Positions 1 through 7,851 of a stretch of 25,030 nt of DNA are shown in pieces (position 1 is the first letter of the stretch; each line of letters starts with the position of its first letter). The stretch lies in NCBI GenBank assembly GCA_002422345.1, contig DIUL01000071.1, positions 1 to 25,030 of the forward strand, given 5' to 3'. The DNA is from Acetobacteraceae bacterium UBA6159. GTDB lineage: Bacteria > Pseudomonadota > Alphaproteobacteria > Acetobacterales > Acetobacteraceae. Below the pieces are notes generated by a model that did not search any database, had not been told where the DNA came from, and was given only the letters and a program-made list of their open reading frames with translations. Made by a program: the position numbers and the translations under genes.

Positions 1-135
1 GTGATTGACCGGACAGCAGTGATAAGTGATATTGGAAAAAACATCAAAATGCACACAACCATCGCGAGCAGACGCGACGAAAGGCGGATCAATGGCCCGC
101 GGATCGCCGGAACTCTCGGTGGCAGCCTCGCTCAT
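1..135 (-). CDS. Partial hypothetical protein, runs off the left edge
   Basis: Reading leftwards from the ATG at 135 there are 45 codons without a stop, to the first base of the window. The peptide begins MSEAATESSGDPRAIDPPF and continues with a Cys/His-containing stretch (HFDVFSNITYHCCPVNH). I do not recognise a family. It would be divergent from the exopolysaccharide operon, with about 120 nt between the two starts. The ribosome binding site is poor: AGGA lies only one base before the ATG. The 45-codon open frame alone is weak proof in GC-rich DNA, although this stretch is more AT-rich than the rest. It may be the 5' end of a real gene or chance. Confidence 0.35.
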   Translation of the reverse strand, partial: MSEAATESSGDPRAIDPPFVASARDGCVHFDVFSNITYHCCPVNH

Positions 136-159
136 GTCCTGTGACCCGTTAATGTTTTC

Positions 160-187
160 TTGACCCTTACGCATGAATGGTTAACAT
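160..187 (+). promoter_or_regulatory. Candidate sigma-70-type promoter of the exopolysaccharide operon
   Basis: TTGACC (160-165) and TAACAT (182-187) are separated by 16 nt, about 70 nt before the first gene of the operon. The -35 element matches the housekeeping consensus at five of six positions and the -10 at four. The surrounding DNA is more AT-rich than the window average. No other match of this quality was seen in the 120-nt upstream gap. This is pattern recognition only. Confidence 0.35.
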
Positions 188-256
188 CCCTGCACAGGTG
201 GACAAAGCGAATACCACGGTCTCGTTAAAGATGAAGAAGCACGTTCGTGTTTTTTT

Positions 257-1786
257 ATGTCCGTTATGGCAACAGGTAACGTGATGCAGTCACAAGGGTA
301 TGCCTCAGACGTTTCCGTGCCGACCAGGTCAACCGCCGAGGTTCTTCACCCCCCGCCCTTCCAGAATACAAATCATTTCGTATCCCTACGCAAGGTTGAT
401 GCGCATACAGGCGCACCCTTTCATATGGTTGCGGCTGCATGGTTGATCGCGGCGGATACGGCGGCATGCGTCGTCTCGTTGCTTTGTTCCGCGATTGCTT
501 TTCAAGTCGAGGCAGGAATATTCCGGATTTCGGTCATTGTCCTGGCGACCATCCTGGCCTTCACGGTCGTGAACGGCATCGCCGGCGCCTATGGCCGGAA
601 TGGTTCCGCCCCGCCCTTGCCCGGCCTGCCTGTGGCCGTCGGGACCTGGCCGCTGGCCCTGGCCGCCGTCCTCGGTTTTGCCTGGGCCATCGCGAGCGAC
701 AATCAGCTATTCACGGTAGGTTTCGCCACGACGGCCCTGGTCTCCGGCACGCTTGTGCTGGCCGGATTCCGCCTGCTGGCCACCCGCCATCTTCGCGCCA
801 TCCGGGCCACCGGACACCATGCCACCAGCGTCATCCTTGTCGGCACGGGTTCGGCGGTCGATCGCATGACGGAACGGCTTCACGACGCCACGCGCGCCGG
901 CGGGATCATCGTCGCCGATACCATCAAGGTCCCGCTCGCTGACGGCAACATCGATGCGATCACGGCGGAACTGGAATCGACCCTGCCCGCGCTCGATGTG
1001 ACGAGTGTCATAGTATGCCTGCCCCGGGACGGGTACCGTCATCTGGCGCCGATCGTCGACGCCATGCGGGATTTCCCCCTCGATGTCCTTACCGATGCAT
1101 TCCTGCTGCCCGCCATGCCGGACGCCGTCGTGACACTGGGCGGACAGCGTCTGGTTGCCCTGTCCCGCCGCCCCCTCCGAGATTGGTCCGCCCTTATAAA
1201 GCGCGCCGAAGACCTCACGCTCGGCCTTCTATTAACGTTTGTTATGTTACCAGTTATGGGGTTGATCGCGATCGCAATCCGTCTCAGCAGCCGTGGCCCG
1301 GTGATGATCCGGCAGCGCCGCTTCGGATATGCGAACAAGCCGATCATGGTGCTTAAATTCCGTACCATGTACTGGGAAAGCGGCGACCTGACCGGTGCAC
1401 GCGCCACCATTCCAGGCGACCCGCGGGTCACACGCCTCGGCCGCTTCCTGCGCGCGACCAGCCTCGATGAATTGCCCCAACTGTTCAATGTGCTTGCGGG
1501 AACCATGTCGCTGGTCGGCCCCCGGCCGCATCCCGTCGAAATGCGGGTCAATGGCGTCCACTATCACAAGGCGGTCCGTCACTACGCCGCGCGCCACCGC
1601 ATGAAGCCTGGCATCACCGGACTCGCGCAGATCAACGGCTATCGCGGCCTGGTGGATACGATGGAAAAAGCCGAAGGCCGCCTGGCATTCGATCTTCACT
1701 ATGTCGAGAACTGGTCGATCGCGTCCGATCTCGACATCCTCGCCCGTACCGTTTCGAAGGGGTTCATCGGTGACCGAGCCTTCTAG
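257..1786 (+). CDS. Polyprenyl-phosphate sugar-1-phosphate transferase (exopolysaccharide priming glycosyltransferase)
   Basis: This inner-membrane enzyme should move a hexose-1-phosphate from a UDP-sugar onto undecaprenyl phosphate, the first step of repeat-unit synthesis. The 509-aa protein has four hydrophobic segments near residues 56-83, 87-113, 124-146 and 150-174. A nucleotide-binding-like middle region follows (about 185-300), then a fifth membrane segment (about 318-344). The C-terminal catalytic domain carries the family hallmarks KFRTM, LDELPQLFNVL, MSLVGPRPH and MKPGITGLAQINGYRG. Architecture and length match WcaJ/PssY-like undecaprenyl-phosphate glucose phosphotransferases rather than short WbaP-core or ExoY forms. 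The donor sugar (glucose or galactose) cannot be read from sequence. The ATG at 257 has no clear ribosome binding site; in-frame ATGs at 266 and 284 are alternatives, the latter preceded by AGGTAA. It is the first gene of the operon. Confidence 0.9.
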   Translation: MSVMATGNVMQSQGYASDVSVPTRSTAEVLHPPPFQNTNHFVSLRKVDAHTGAPFHMVAAAWLIAADTAACVVSLLCSAIAFQVEAGIFRISVIVLATILAFTVVNGIAGAYGRNGSAPPLPGLPVAVGTWPLALAAVLGFAWAIASDNQLFTVGFATTALVSGTLVLAGFRLLATRHLRAIRATGHHATSVILVGTGSAVDRMTERLHDATRAGGIIVADTIKVPLADGNIDAITAELESTLPALDVTSVIVCLPRDGYRHLAPIVDAMRDFPLDVLTDAFLLPAMPDAVVTLGGQRLVALSRRPLRDWSALIKRAEDLTLGLLLTFVMLPVMGLIAIAIRLSSRGPVMIRQRRFGYANKPIMVLKFRTMYWESGDLTGARATIPGDPRVTRLGRFLRATSLDELPQLFNVLAGTMSLVGPRPHPVEMRVNGVHYHKAVRHYAARHRMKPGITGLAQINGYRGLVDTMEKAEGRLAFDLHYVENWSIASDLDILARTVSKGFIGDRAF

Positions 1787-1837
1787 AACCCCGCGCCGCA
1801 CTCTCAACACCATCATCGGATTGAACGGAGGCCCAGC

Positions 1838-2548
1838 ATGCAAGTCGTAATCCTCGCCGGTGGATCTGGAACACGCGCCTATCCGTTTACGGAGTACCTG
1901 CCGAAGCCCATGATGCCGGTCGGCGGGAAGCCCGTCGTCGTCCGCGTGATGGAGCTGTATGCCGCGCAGGGGTTCAAGGATTTCATTCTTTCGGTTGGAT
2001 ACCGAAAGGAAGTGATCATGGACTATTTCGCCAATCGGGTGACCGGATGGAATGTGCAGGTCGTCGATACAGGCGCCACCACGGATACCGGCGGACGCAT
2101 CCTGAATTGCCGCCATCTGCTGGGCGATACGTTCATGGCGACCTACGCCGATGGCATCTCCGACGTGCCGCTGACGAAGCTGGTCGATTTCCATCATCGC
2201 AGCGGCAGCCTGGGCACCATCACCTGCGTCCCGCTGCGCTCCCAGTATGGGACCGTGTCGATGGAGGAAGACGGCCACATCACCCGCTTCCAGGAAAAGC
2301 CCGTGCTTCAGGAATACTGGATCAACGCCGGCTTCTTCGTAATGAACAAGGCCATCTTCAACCATTGGCAGGGAGAGAACCTGGAACGCGACGTGTTCCC
2401 GGCCCTGCTCGCCAATCGTCAACTGTCCGCCTTCCGCCACAAGGGTTTCTTCAAGTCGATGGACACCTACAAGGACCAGCAGGAGATGGAGGCCGTGTTC
2501 GCCTCCGGTGAGCTCCCGTGGCTGTCCAACCAGCCGGCCGCGGCATGA
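1838..2548 (+). CDS. rfbF: Glucose-1-phosphate cytidylyltransferase family nucleotidyltransferase
   Basis: Predicted to make CDP-glucose from CTP and glucose-1-phosphate in the cytoplasm. The 236-aa protein opens with the nucleotidyltransferase signature LAGGSGTRAYPFTEYLPKPM, followed by GGKPVV and VGYRKEVIMDYF. RfbF-like blocks then follow in order: DTGGRI, the YADGISDV metal/nucleotide segment, SQYGTV, FQEKP, INAGFFVMN and the C-terminal FFKSMDTYKD. These match RfbF of CDP-dideoxyhexose pathways better than RmlA, GalU or ManC. It is slightly shorter than the usual ~257 aa. The ATG at 1838 has a strong GGAGG at 1827-1831. Its stop overlaps the next start by 4 nt, and the neighbour is the expected next enzyme. 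The nucleotide preference (CTP versus another NTP) is inferred from family resemblance. Confidence 0.82.
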   Translation: MQVVILAGGSGTRAYPFTEYLPKPMMPVGGKPVVVRVMELYAAQGFKDFILSVGYRKEVIMDYFANRVTGWNVQVVDTGATTDTGGRILNCRHLLGDTFMATYADGISDVPLTKLVDFHHRSGSLGTITCVPLRSQYGTVSMEEDGHITRFQEKPVLQEYWINAGFFVMNKAIFNHWQGENLERDVFPALLANRQLSAFRHKGFFKSMDTYKDQQEMEAVFASGELPWLSNQPAAA

Positions 2549-3567
2549 GCCTCTCGTCCGACCCGAGCCCCGCCTTCTGGGCGGGGCGGCGTGTGTTCAT
2601 CACTGGATGCAGCGGCTTCCTCGGTTCCTGGACGACCAAGGAACTGAACGCCCTGGGTGCAACGACGATCGGCCTGGTGCGCGACCGTTCCCGCCGCTTT
2701 GGTGAGGATGACCCGACCATCGTGCCCGACTTCATCGTAGAGGGCGCGCTCGAGGAGTACGAGGTCGTCCTGCGCGCCATCAATGAGCACGAGGCCGACA
2801 CGGTCCTGCATCTCGGCGCCCAGCCCATCGTCGGCACCGCGCTCCGCAATCCCCGCTCGACGTTCGAGGCGAATATCCGCGGCACCTGGCATGTGCTGGA
2901 TGCCTGCCGGGAACTCGGCAAGCAGGTGAAGCGGATCGTCGTGGCGTCGTCCGACAAGGCCTATGGGGAGGTCGACCGGCTGCCCTATGACGAGACGATG
3001 CCGCTGAACGGGCGCCATCCCTATGACGCGTCGAAAAGCTGCACCGACATCCTGGCCCAGACCTACCACAAGACCTATGGCCTGCCGGTCTGCATCACCC
3101 GCGCGGGGAACTTCTTCGGCGGCCGGGACCTGAACTTCAGCCGCATCGTCCCCGGCACCGTCCGCTGGGCCCTGAACGGAGAGCGCCCCGTGCTCCGCAG
3201 CGACGGGACCATGGTGCGCGATTACATCTATGTCCGCGATGCCGTCCGCGCCTATCTTCTGCTGGCGGAAAGGATGGACGACAGCGCCTTGCACGGACAC
3301 GCCTTCAATTTCTCGGCCGAACAGCCGCTCTCGGTGCTGGCGCTGGTGGAACACATCCTGCGCGTGGCCGGCCGGCCCGATCTGACCCCGATCGTGTTGG
3401 GGGAAGCGACGGCGGAAATCCCGATGCAGTACCTCGCTGCCGCCAAGGCGCGGGAGATGCTGTCCTGGTCCCCCGGCTGGACGACCGACGAAGCCCTGCG
3501 CGAAACCGTCGCCTGGTACGCGGCCTGGTTCGCCAAAGGCACCGCGGGTTCGGCTCCCCCCGCATGA
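2545..3567 (+). CDS. rfbG: CDP-glucose 4,6-dehydratase-like NAD-dependent short-chain dehydrogenase
   Basis: Extended SDR enzyme predicted to convert CDP-glucose to CDP-4-keto-6-deoxyglucose. In the 340-aa product, FWAGRRVFITGCSGFLGSW near residues 11-29 holds the Rossmann glycine motif. GAQPIV (91-96) resembles the AAQPLV of RfbG. The catalytic set is SDK (136-138) with YDASK (Y160, K164). The S/T-D-K form is typical of CDP-glucose dehydratases, where RmlB has TDE and GDP-mannose dehydratase has a Glu. RDYIYVRDAVRAY is a common dehydratase block. I chose ATG 2545, which overlaps the upstream TGA as ATGA; a GTG at 2518 would add nine residues inside the neighbour. The substrate call depends partly on the adjacent cytidylyltransferase. 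Confidence 0.8.
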   Translation: MSLSSDPSPAFWAGRRVFITGCSGFLGSWTTKELNALGATTIGLVRDRSRRFGEDDPTIVPDFIVEGALEEYEVVLRAINEHEADTVLHLGAQPIVGTALRNPRSTFEANIRGTWHVLDACRELGKQVKRIVVASSDKAYGEVDRLPYDETMPLNGRHPYDASKSCTDILAQTYHKTYGLPVCITRAGNFFGGRDLNFSRIVPGTVRWALNGERPVLRSDGTMVRDYIYVRDAVRAYLLLAERMDDSALHGHAFNFSAEQPLSVLALVEHILRVAGRPDLTPIVLGEATAEIPMQYLAAAKAREMLSWSPGWTTDEALRETVAWYAAWFAKGTAGSAPPA

Positions 3568-5672
3568 GGTTTGTCGGCCCGGAGCGCGAAGGGGGGTTGC
3601 TGCCGGCGGTTTCTCTCGCCGACCTGGCCGAGATCGTCTACCGCCGGCGCTGGGGGATCATCCTGATCGTCCTCGCCAGCATCATCGGCACCATGGGCTA
3701 TGTCATGCTGATCCGCGGCGACAGCTACGTCGCCGAGGCCCGCCTGCTGGTCCGCCTGGGCCAGGAACAGGCCCCCGCGCCCACCACGATCGCCGACCGC
3801 CAGATGATGGTCGGCGGACAGGCGGGCCTGGGCAGCGGCGAGATGGAACTGCTCCGCAGCCGTGACCTGATCGAACGGCTGGTCGACAAGGTCGACCTCA
3901 CGAACAAGACCCGCCCGCCGCCCAGCGGCCTGTTTGGCTGGATCAAGGAAAAGGCGCGCGACATCTGGGTCGACATCCGGGAGGGACTGGACGACCTGCT
4001 GATCCGCATCGGCCTGAAACCCTATCTGACGCCGCGCGAACTGGCGATCGAGACGGTCGCCCGCGCGCTGGTCGTCGACTCGCCCCCCACCAGCAACGTG
4101 GTCATCGCCCGCGTCGTCTGGCCTGATCGCGGCGTTCCGGGCGCGCTGTTGCAGACCCTGCTCGATCTCTATTTCGCCCATCGCAGCACGATTTATCAGG
4201 GCGCCACGGCGGCGACGTTCTTCCGCGAACGCCGGCAGGAAACCAACCTCCGCCTCGCCGCGGCCGAGGAAGCGCTGGCGAAGTTCGAACGTGAGCACGC
4301 CATCAGCAGTCCCGATGAGCAGCGCAACACCCTGATCAAGCGCCTGTCCGAGGCCGAGACGGGCGTCGATTCCGCCCGCGTCGAACGCGACCAAGCCGAG
4401 GCCGCCTTGCGCCAGTTCACCCAGGCGCGGGAAAGCGGCGAGCAGGAACTGGCGATGTTCGCGGTGTCCAGCTTCGGCACCGCGCTGCAACAGACCCTCG
4501 CCGGCCAGCTTGCCTCCGCCGCCGCCCGCTGGCTGTCGGCCCAGACCACCCTGGGCCCGCAGGACCAGAGCATGCGGCGCCTGCGCTCCGAGATCAGCGC
4601 CATCTCCGGCATGCTGCAACAGCAGATCCAGGCCAAGGTCGATGAACGGCGCGAAGCCCTCACCCTGCGGGAGACCTTGCGCGACGACATCGCCGCCGAA
4701 CTCCGCCGCCTGCAGGATGCCATGGTGCAATGGCACGAACTGCGCCGAGCCGTGTCGAGCAGCGCGCGGGCCTATGAGTTCAACGACAACAAACTGAATG
4801 AGGCGATGGGGATCGCCGCGCTCGAACAGGCGCGCATCGGCAACGTCGTCGTCGCCCAGCAGCCTTCCGAGCAGGCCCTGCCGCTCGGCGTGCGCAAAAG
4901 CTCGATGCTGCTGCTCGCCGTCGCCGGGGGGTTCATCCTGGCCGGCATCTGGGTCACCGGCAGTGAGTTCTTTGACCACCGCCTGCGCGACCTCGGCGGC
5001 ATCGAGAACCACCTGCATCTGCGCGCCCTGGGCCTGGTGCCGCTGGATACCCGGGCCTTTGCCAAAGGCGGGTCGCCACGGGGGGAGACCGAGAGCGCCC
5101 TTTCCCGCATCGCCGCCACGCTGGGCCGCACCATGGCGCGGGACAGCGGGCAGGCGATCGTCATGACCGGAGGCGCGTTCGGCGAAGGCGTCACCACGGT
5201 GACCGCCCACCTTGCCCGCCATCTCGTGCGGATGCTTGGCCTGAGGGTCCTGCTGATGGAAATGCCCGGACGGGCGCCCGCCTTGTCCGATGTCGCGGCC
5301 ACCCTCTCCCCTGCCCCCGCGCCGCTGCCGGCTGGCCAGGCGTTCGGCTCGACGCCACCCGCCTGGGCCATCCTGAAGCTGAGCGCCGACGACGCCACCC
5401 CGCACCGGCTGGAACCGCTTCTGCGCGCGGCCAGCCTGGCGTTCGACGTCGTCCTGATCGACGCCCCGCCGGTCGCCACCGACGTGTCCGCCCTGCTCGC
5501 CGCCCGCGCCGCCGGCCATGTCCTGCTGGTCTGTTCAGCCGACCGCCTGCCCTATGACGACCTTCGCCGCCTGTGCAATGAACTGACCTCCGAGCAGATC
5601 GAGATCACCGGCTGCGTGCTGAACCGCTATCGCCGCGCGCTGCCCGTCTGGCTCGAAAAGGCCCTGCGATGA
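3564..5672 (+). CDS. Wzz/BY-kinase-type polysaccharide co-polymerase with a degenerate kinase domain
   Basis: Inner-membrane protein expected to control chain length and export of the polymer together with the outer-membrane channel. In 702 aa it has a cytoplasmic start, TM1 (about 31-50) and a large periplasmic Wzz region. That region has RLLVRLGQEQ and MELLRSRDLIERLV early on and charged, coiled-coil-like helices near 215-300 and 355-400. TM2 (about 446-465) is followed by a CpsD/Wzc-like cytoplasmic ATPase domain. Walker B is intact (VVLIDAPP, D633). The Walker A site reads GEGVTT (residues 540-545), so the invariant lysine is Val543. Walker A' reads LLMEMPGR instead of a DxD form. There is no tyrosine-rich tail, only one Tyr in the last ~20 residues. 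It probably works as a non-catalytic co-polymerase. The start overlaps the previous stop (ATGA). Confidence 0.85.
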   Translation: MRFVGPEREGGLLPAVSLADLAEIVYRRRWGIILIVLASIIGTMGYVMLIRGDSYVAEARLLVRLGQEQAPAPTTIADRQMMVGGQAGLGSGEMELLRSRDLIERLVDKVDLTNKTRPPPSGLFGWIKEKARDIWVDIREGLDDLLIRIGLKPYLTPRELAIETVARALVVDSPPTSNVVIARVVWPDRGVPGALLQTLLDLYFAHRSTIYQGATAATFFRERRQETNLRLAAAEEALAKFEREHAISSPDEQRNTLIKRLSEAETGVDSARVERDQAEAALRQFTQARESGEQELAMFAVSSFGTALQQTLAGQLASAAARWLSAQTTLGPQDQSMRRLRSEISAISGMLQQQIQAKVDERREALTLRETLRDDIAAELRRLQDAMVQWHELRRAVSSSARAYEFNDNKLNEAMGIAALEQARIGNVVVAQQPSEQALPLGVRKSSMLLLAVAGGFILAGIWVTGSEFFDHRLRDLGGIENHLHLRALGLVPLDTRAFAKGGSPRGETESALSRIAATLGRTMARDSGQAIVMTGGAFGEGVTTVTAHLARHLVRMLGLRVLLMEMPGRAPALSDVAATLSPAPAPLPAGQAFGSTPPAWAILKLSADDATPHRLEPLLRAASLAFDVVLIDAPPVATDVSALLAARAAGHVLLVCSADRLPYDDLRRLCNELTSEQIEITGCVLNRYRRALPVWLEKALR

Positions 5673-6664
5673 GCACGCTCGCGGCTTCCGTCGTCATCTC
5701 GGTCAAGAACCGCGCCGTCCTGATGTGGGACTGCCTGACCGGCCTGTCGCGCCAGAGCCTCGGCCGCGAGCGGTTCGAGGTGGTGCTGATCGACAACGTC
5801 TCCTCCGAAGACCTGCGCGCGGTCGCCACGCGGGCCGAAGCCGAACTTGGCCTGACCATCCGCTATGACCGCATGAAGACGGATCACGGCCCCGCCCCGG
5901 CGCGCAATCACGGCGTCTCCCTGGCCACCGCCCCGATCATCGCCTTTACCGACAGCGACTGCCGCCCCGACCCTGACTGGCTGGCCCGCGGGCTGGCGGC
6001 CTTTGATTCCCCCAAGGTCGCCTTCTGCACCGGCCCCGTCCTGCCGAAGCCCGAGGGCGAGGTCCGTATGACCAGTAAGGTCACCTTCGTGACCCGGGAT
6101 GAGCACCCGACCTTCCCCACCGCCAACGCCTTTTATCGCCGCGATCTTTTCGTGGGGTTCGGCGGCTTCGACATCTCGCTAAGCTACCGCGACCCGTTCG
6201 ACCGGGCGACGGAATGCGCGGACACCGATCTCGCCTGGCGACTGATCGAGGCCGGCTACGACCGCCGCTTCGTCCCCGACGCGATCATGTTCCATGAGCT
6301 TGAGGACCAGGGCCTGCTGATGTGGATCCTGGAGCCGACGCGGCTGTTCGTCCTGCCGGCCCTGGTGCGAAGGCACCCGATCCTGCGGGAGAAGCTGCTG
6401 ACCGCCCGTTATTTCTTCTATCCCGCGAGCTGGCTGCTCTATTGCGCGGCACTGGTCGGCCTGGCGGCGGCGCTGACCTGGAGCTGGCTGCTGGCCCTGA
6501 TCCCGCTCCTGCTGCTCGTCCAGGGCATCATCCGCACCCGCAGCGCCGATCCGCGCGTGCTCGCCCGCTTCGCCGGGCGGGTCCTGCTGCACCTGCCGCG
6601 CATGCTGACCATGACGCTCAGCCTGCTCTATGGCAGCGCGCGGTTCCGTTGCCTGGTGCTTTGA
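5669..6664 (+). CDS. Family 2 glycosyltransferase
   Basis: A membrane-associated enzyme that would add one sugar of the exopolysaccharide repeat unit to the lipid carrier. The 331-aa protein has the GT-A fold order: ASVVISVKNR at the N-terminus, FEVVLIDN, the donor/metal site FTDSDC (DSD at 95-97), and ECADTDLAWRL (about 182-192) at the position of the acceptor base (ED/ExD-like). The last third is hydrophobic (about 247-290, then a further helix), suggesting membrane anchoring. The start overlaps the upstream stop as ATGA and the gene is followed directly by a GT4 gene. Donor and linkage cannot be predicted from the sequence. Confidence 0.88.
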   Translation: MSTLAASVVISVKNRAVLMWDCLTGLSRQSLGRERFEVVLIDNVSSEDLRAVATRAEAELGLTIRYDRMKTDHGPAPARNHGVSLATAPIIAFTDSDCRPDPDWLARGLAAFDSPKVAFCTGPVLPKPEGEVRMTSKVTFVTRDEHPTFPTANAFYRRDLFVGFGGFDISLSYRDPFDRATECADTDLAWRLIEAGYDRRFVPDAIMFHELEDQGLLMWILEPTRLFVLPALVRRHPILREKLLTARYFFYPASWLLYCAALVGLAAALTWSWLLALIPLLLLVQGIIRTRSADPRVLARFAGRVLLHLPRMLTMTLSLLYGSARFRCLVL

Positions 6665-6672
6665 CCCGGCCG

Positions 6673-7851
6673 ATGCGCGTCGCCGTCACCCATCCGACCT
6701 GCTGGCCGGAAATCCGCCGCGGGTCGGAGCGCCTGCTGCACGACCTGTCGCACTGGCTGGCCGATCGCGGCCATGACGTGACCGTGATCTCCACCGTCGA
6801 AGGACCCGACCGCACGGAGCAGGAGGGACCTGTTACCCGCCGCCTGCTCGCCCGCCGCCATCCGCTGCCGGTGCGGACACGATGGTGGAACTTCTTCCAC
6901 GCCTTCGGCGGCCAGGTCCGGGATGAACTGGCGGTAGGCGGGTTCGACGCGGTGCATTGCCTGAACTACCACGACGCCTGGGGTGCGGCCCGCGCCCGGA
7001 CACGGGACCAGCGGTTCCGGCTGGTCTACCAACTGACCGGCATTCCGATGCGGCGGTATTTCCGGCGCATCCCCCTCGACGGACTGATCTTCGGCCAGGT
7101 CATCCGTGACGCCGATGAGGTCCTGGCCCTGTCCACCCACGCCCTCGGCCAGTTGCACGACCAGTATGGCCGGACTGGCCGGCTGGTTGCCGCGCCCACC
7201 GACACCCGCCCCTATGCCGCCACCACCAAGGTCCCGTCCGCCAATCCGCTGATCCTGTTCGTCGGCGACGTGGATGAACCCCGCAAGGGCGCCCTGCTGC
7301 TGGCCCAGGCCGCTGCACTGCTGTGGTCCCGCGGCCTGCCGCTCCGCCTCGCCTTCTCCGGACGCGCCTCCGAGGCAACCCGAACCGCGATCCTGGCCCC
7401 CGCGCCCGCCGCCCACCGCGACCGGATCATCTTCCACGGCGTCGGCCAGACCGCCGATCTGCCCGCGCTCTATGCCGCCGCCACCGTCGTCGTGAACCCC
7501 GCGATCTGGGAGGCGCAGGGCATGGTCCTGGTGGAGGCGCTGGCCGCCGGCACCCCGGTCGTCGGCTGCGACCACGCCGGCACGCCCGACATCGTCGCCG
7601 ATCCCGCTATCGGCCGCCTGTTCGCCCCCGGTCCCATGGGCATCGCCGCGACCAACGCCGCCGGCCTCGCCGACGCGATCGCCGCGACGATCCACCTCGC
7701 CGCCGACCCCGAAACCGAGGCACGCTGCCGCCGGCGGGCAGAGCTGTTCGCCTGGGACCGCGTTGGCCCATTGTATGAGGCTGCGCTTATGGGTATCGCC
7801 CCACCGACCGGGCCAGACGCCAACGCCCGCAGCGAGGAGCCCGCGTCTTGA
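6673..7851 (+). CDS. Family 4 glycosyltransferase (GT-B)
   Basis: Predicted retaining glycosyltransferase acting on the growing lipid-linked repeat unit. The 392-aa product starts MRVAVTHPTCWPEIRRGSER, a typical GT4 N-terminus with a glycine/serine after the first strand. It has ILFVGDVDEPRKGALLL at the start of the C-terminal Rossmann half. The family EX7E motif lies in EAQGMVLVEALAAGTPVVG (Glu280 and Glu288), followed by GTPDIV. I used ATG 6673. A TTG at 6661 overlaps the upstream stop as TTGA and would add four residues; neither start has a good Shine-Dalgarno. The reading frame stays open upstream to 6322, but that stretch lies inside the GT2 gene. Sugar specificity is unknown. Confidence 0.88.
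   Translation: MRVAVTHPTCWPEIRRGSERLLHDLSHWLADRGHDVTVISTVEGPDRTEQEGPVTRRLLARRHPLPVRTRWWNFFHAFGGQVRDELAVGGFDAVHCLNYHDAWGAARARTRDQRFRLVYQLTGIPMRRYFRRIPLDGLIFGQVIRDADEVLALSTHALGQLHDQYGRTGRLVAAPTDTRPYAATTKVPSANPLILFVGDVDEPRKGALLLAQAAALLWSRGLPLRLAFSGRASEATRTAILAPAPAAHRDRIIFHGVGQTADLPALYAAATVVVNPAIWEAQGMVLVEALAAGTPVVGCDHAGTPDIVADPAIGRLFAPGPMGIAATNAAGLADAIAATIHLAADPETEARCRRRAELFAWDRVGPLYEAALMGIAPPTGPDANARSEEPAS
7834..7850 (+). promoter_or_regulatory. Ribosome binding site favouring a TTG start
   Basis: GAGGAG at 7834-7839 lies 8 nt before TTG 7848 but 14 nt before the ATG at 7854. The spacing favours the TTG, which also overlaps the upstream TGA as TTGA, the same geometry as the other junctions in this operon. 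Confidence 0.5.

Noticed and set aside
3252..5519. Very long (755-codon) open frame antisense to the Wzz-like gene
   Set aside because: Gly/Ala/Asp/Gln-rich translation with no recognisable domain, mirroring a strong sense gene in very GC-rich DNA. Its start is not supported by a ribosome binding site.
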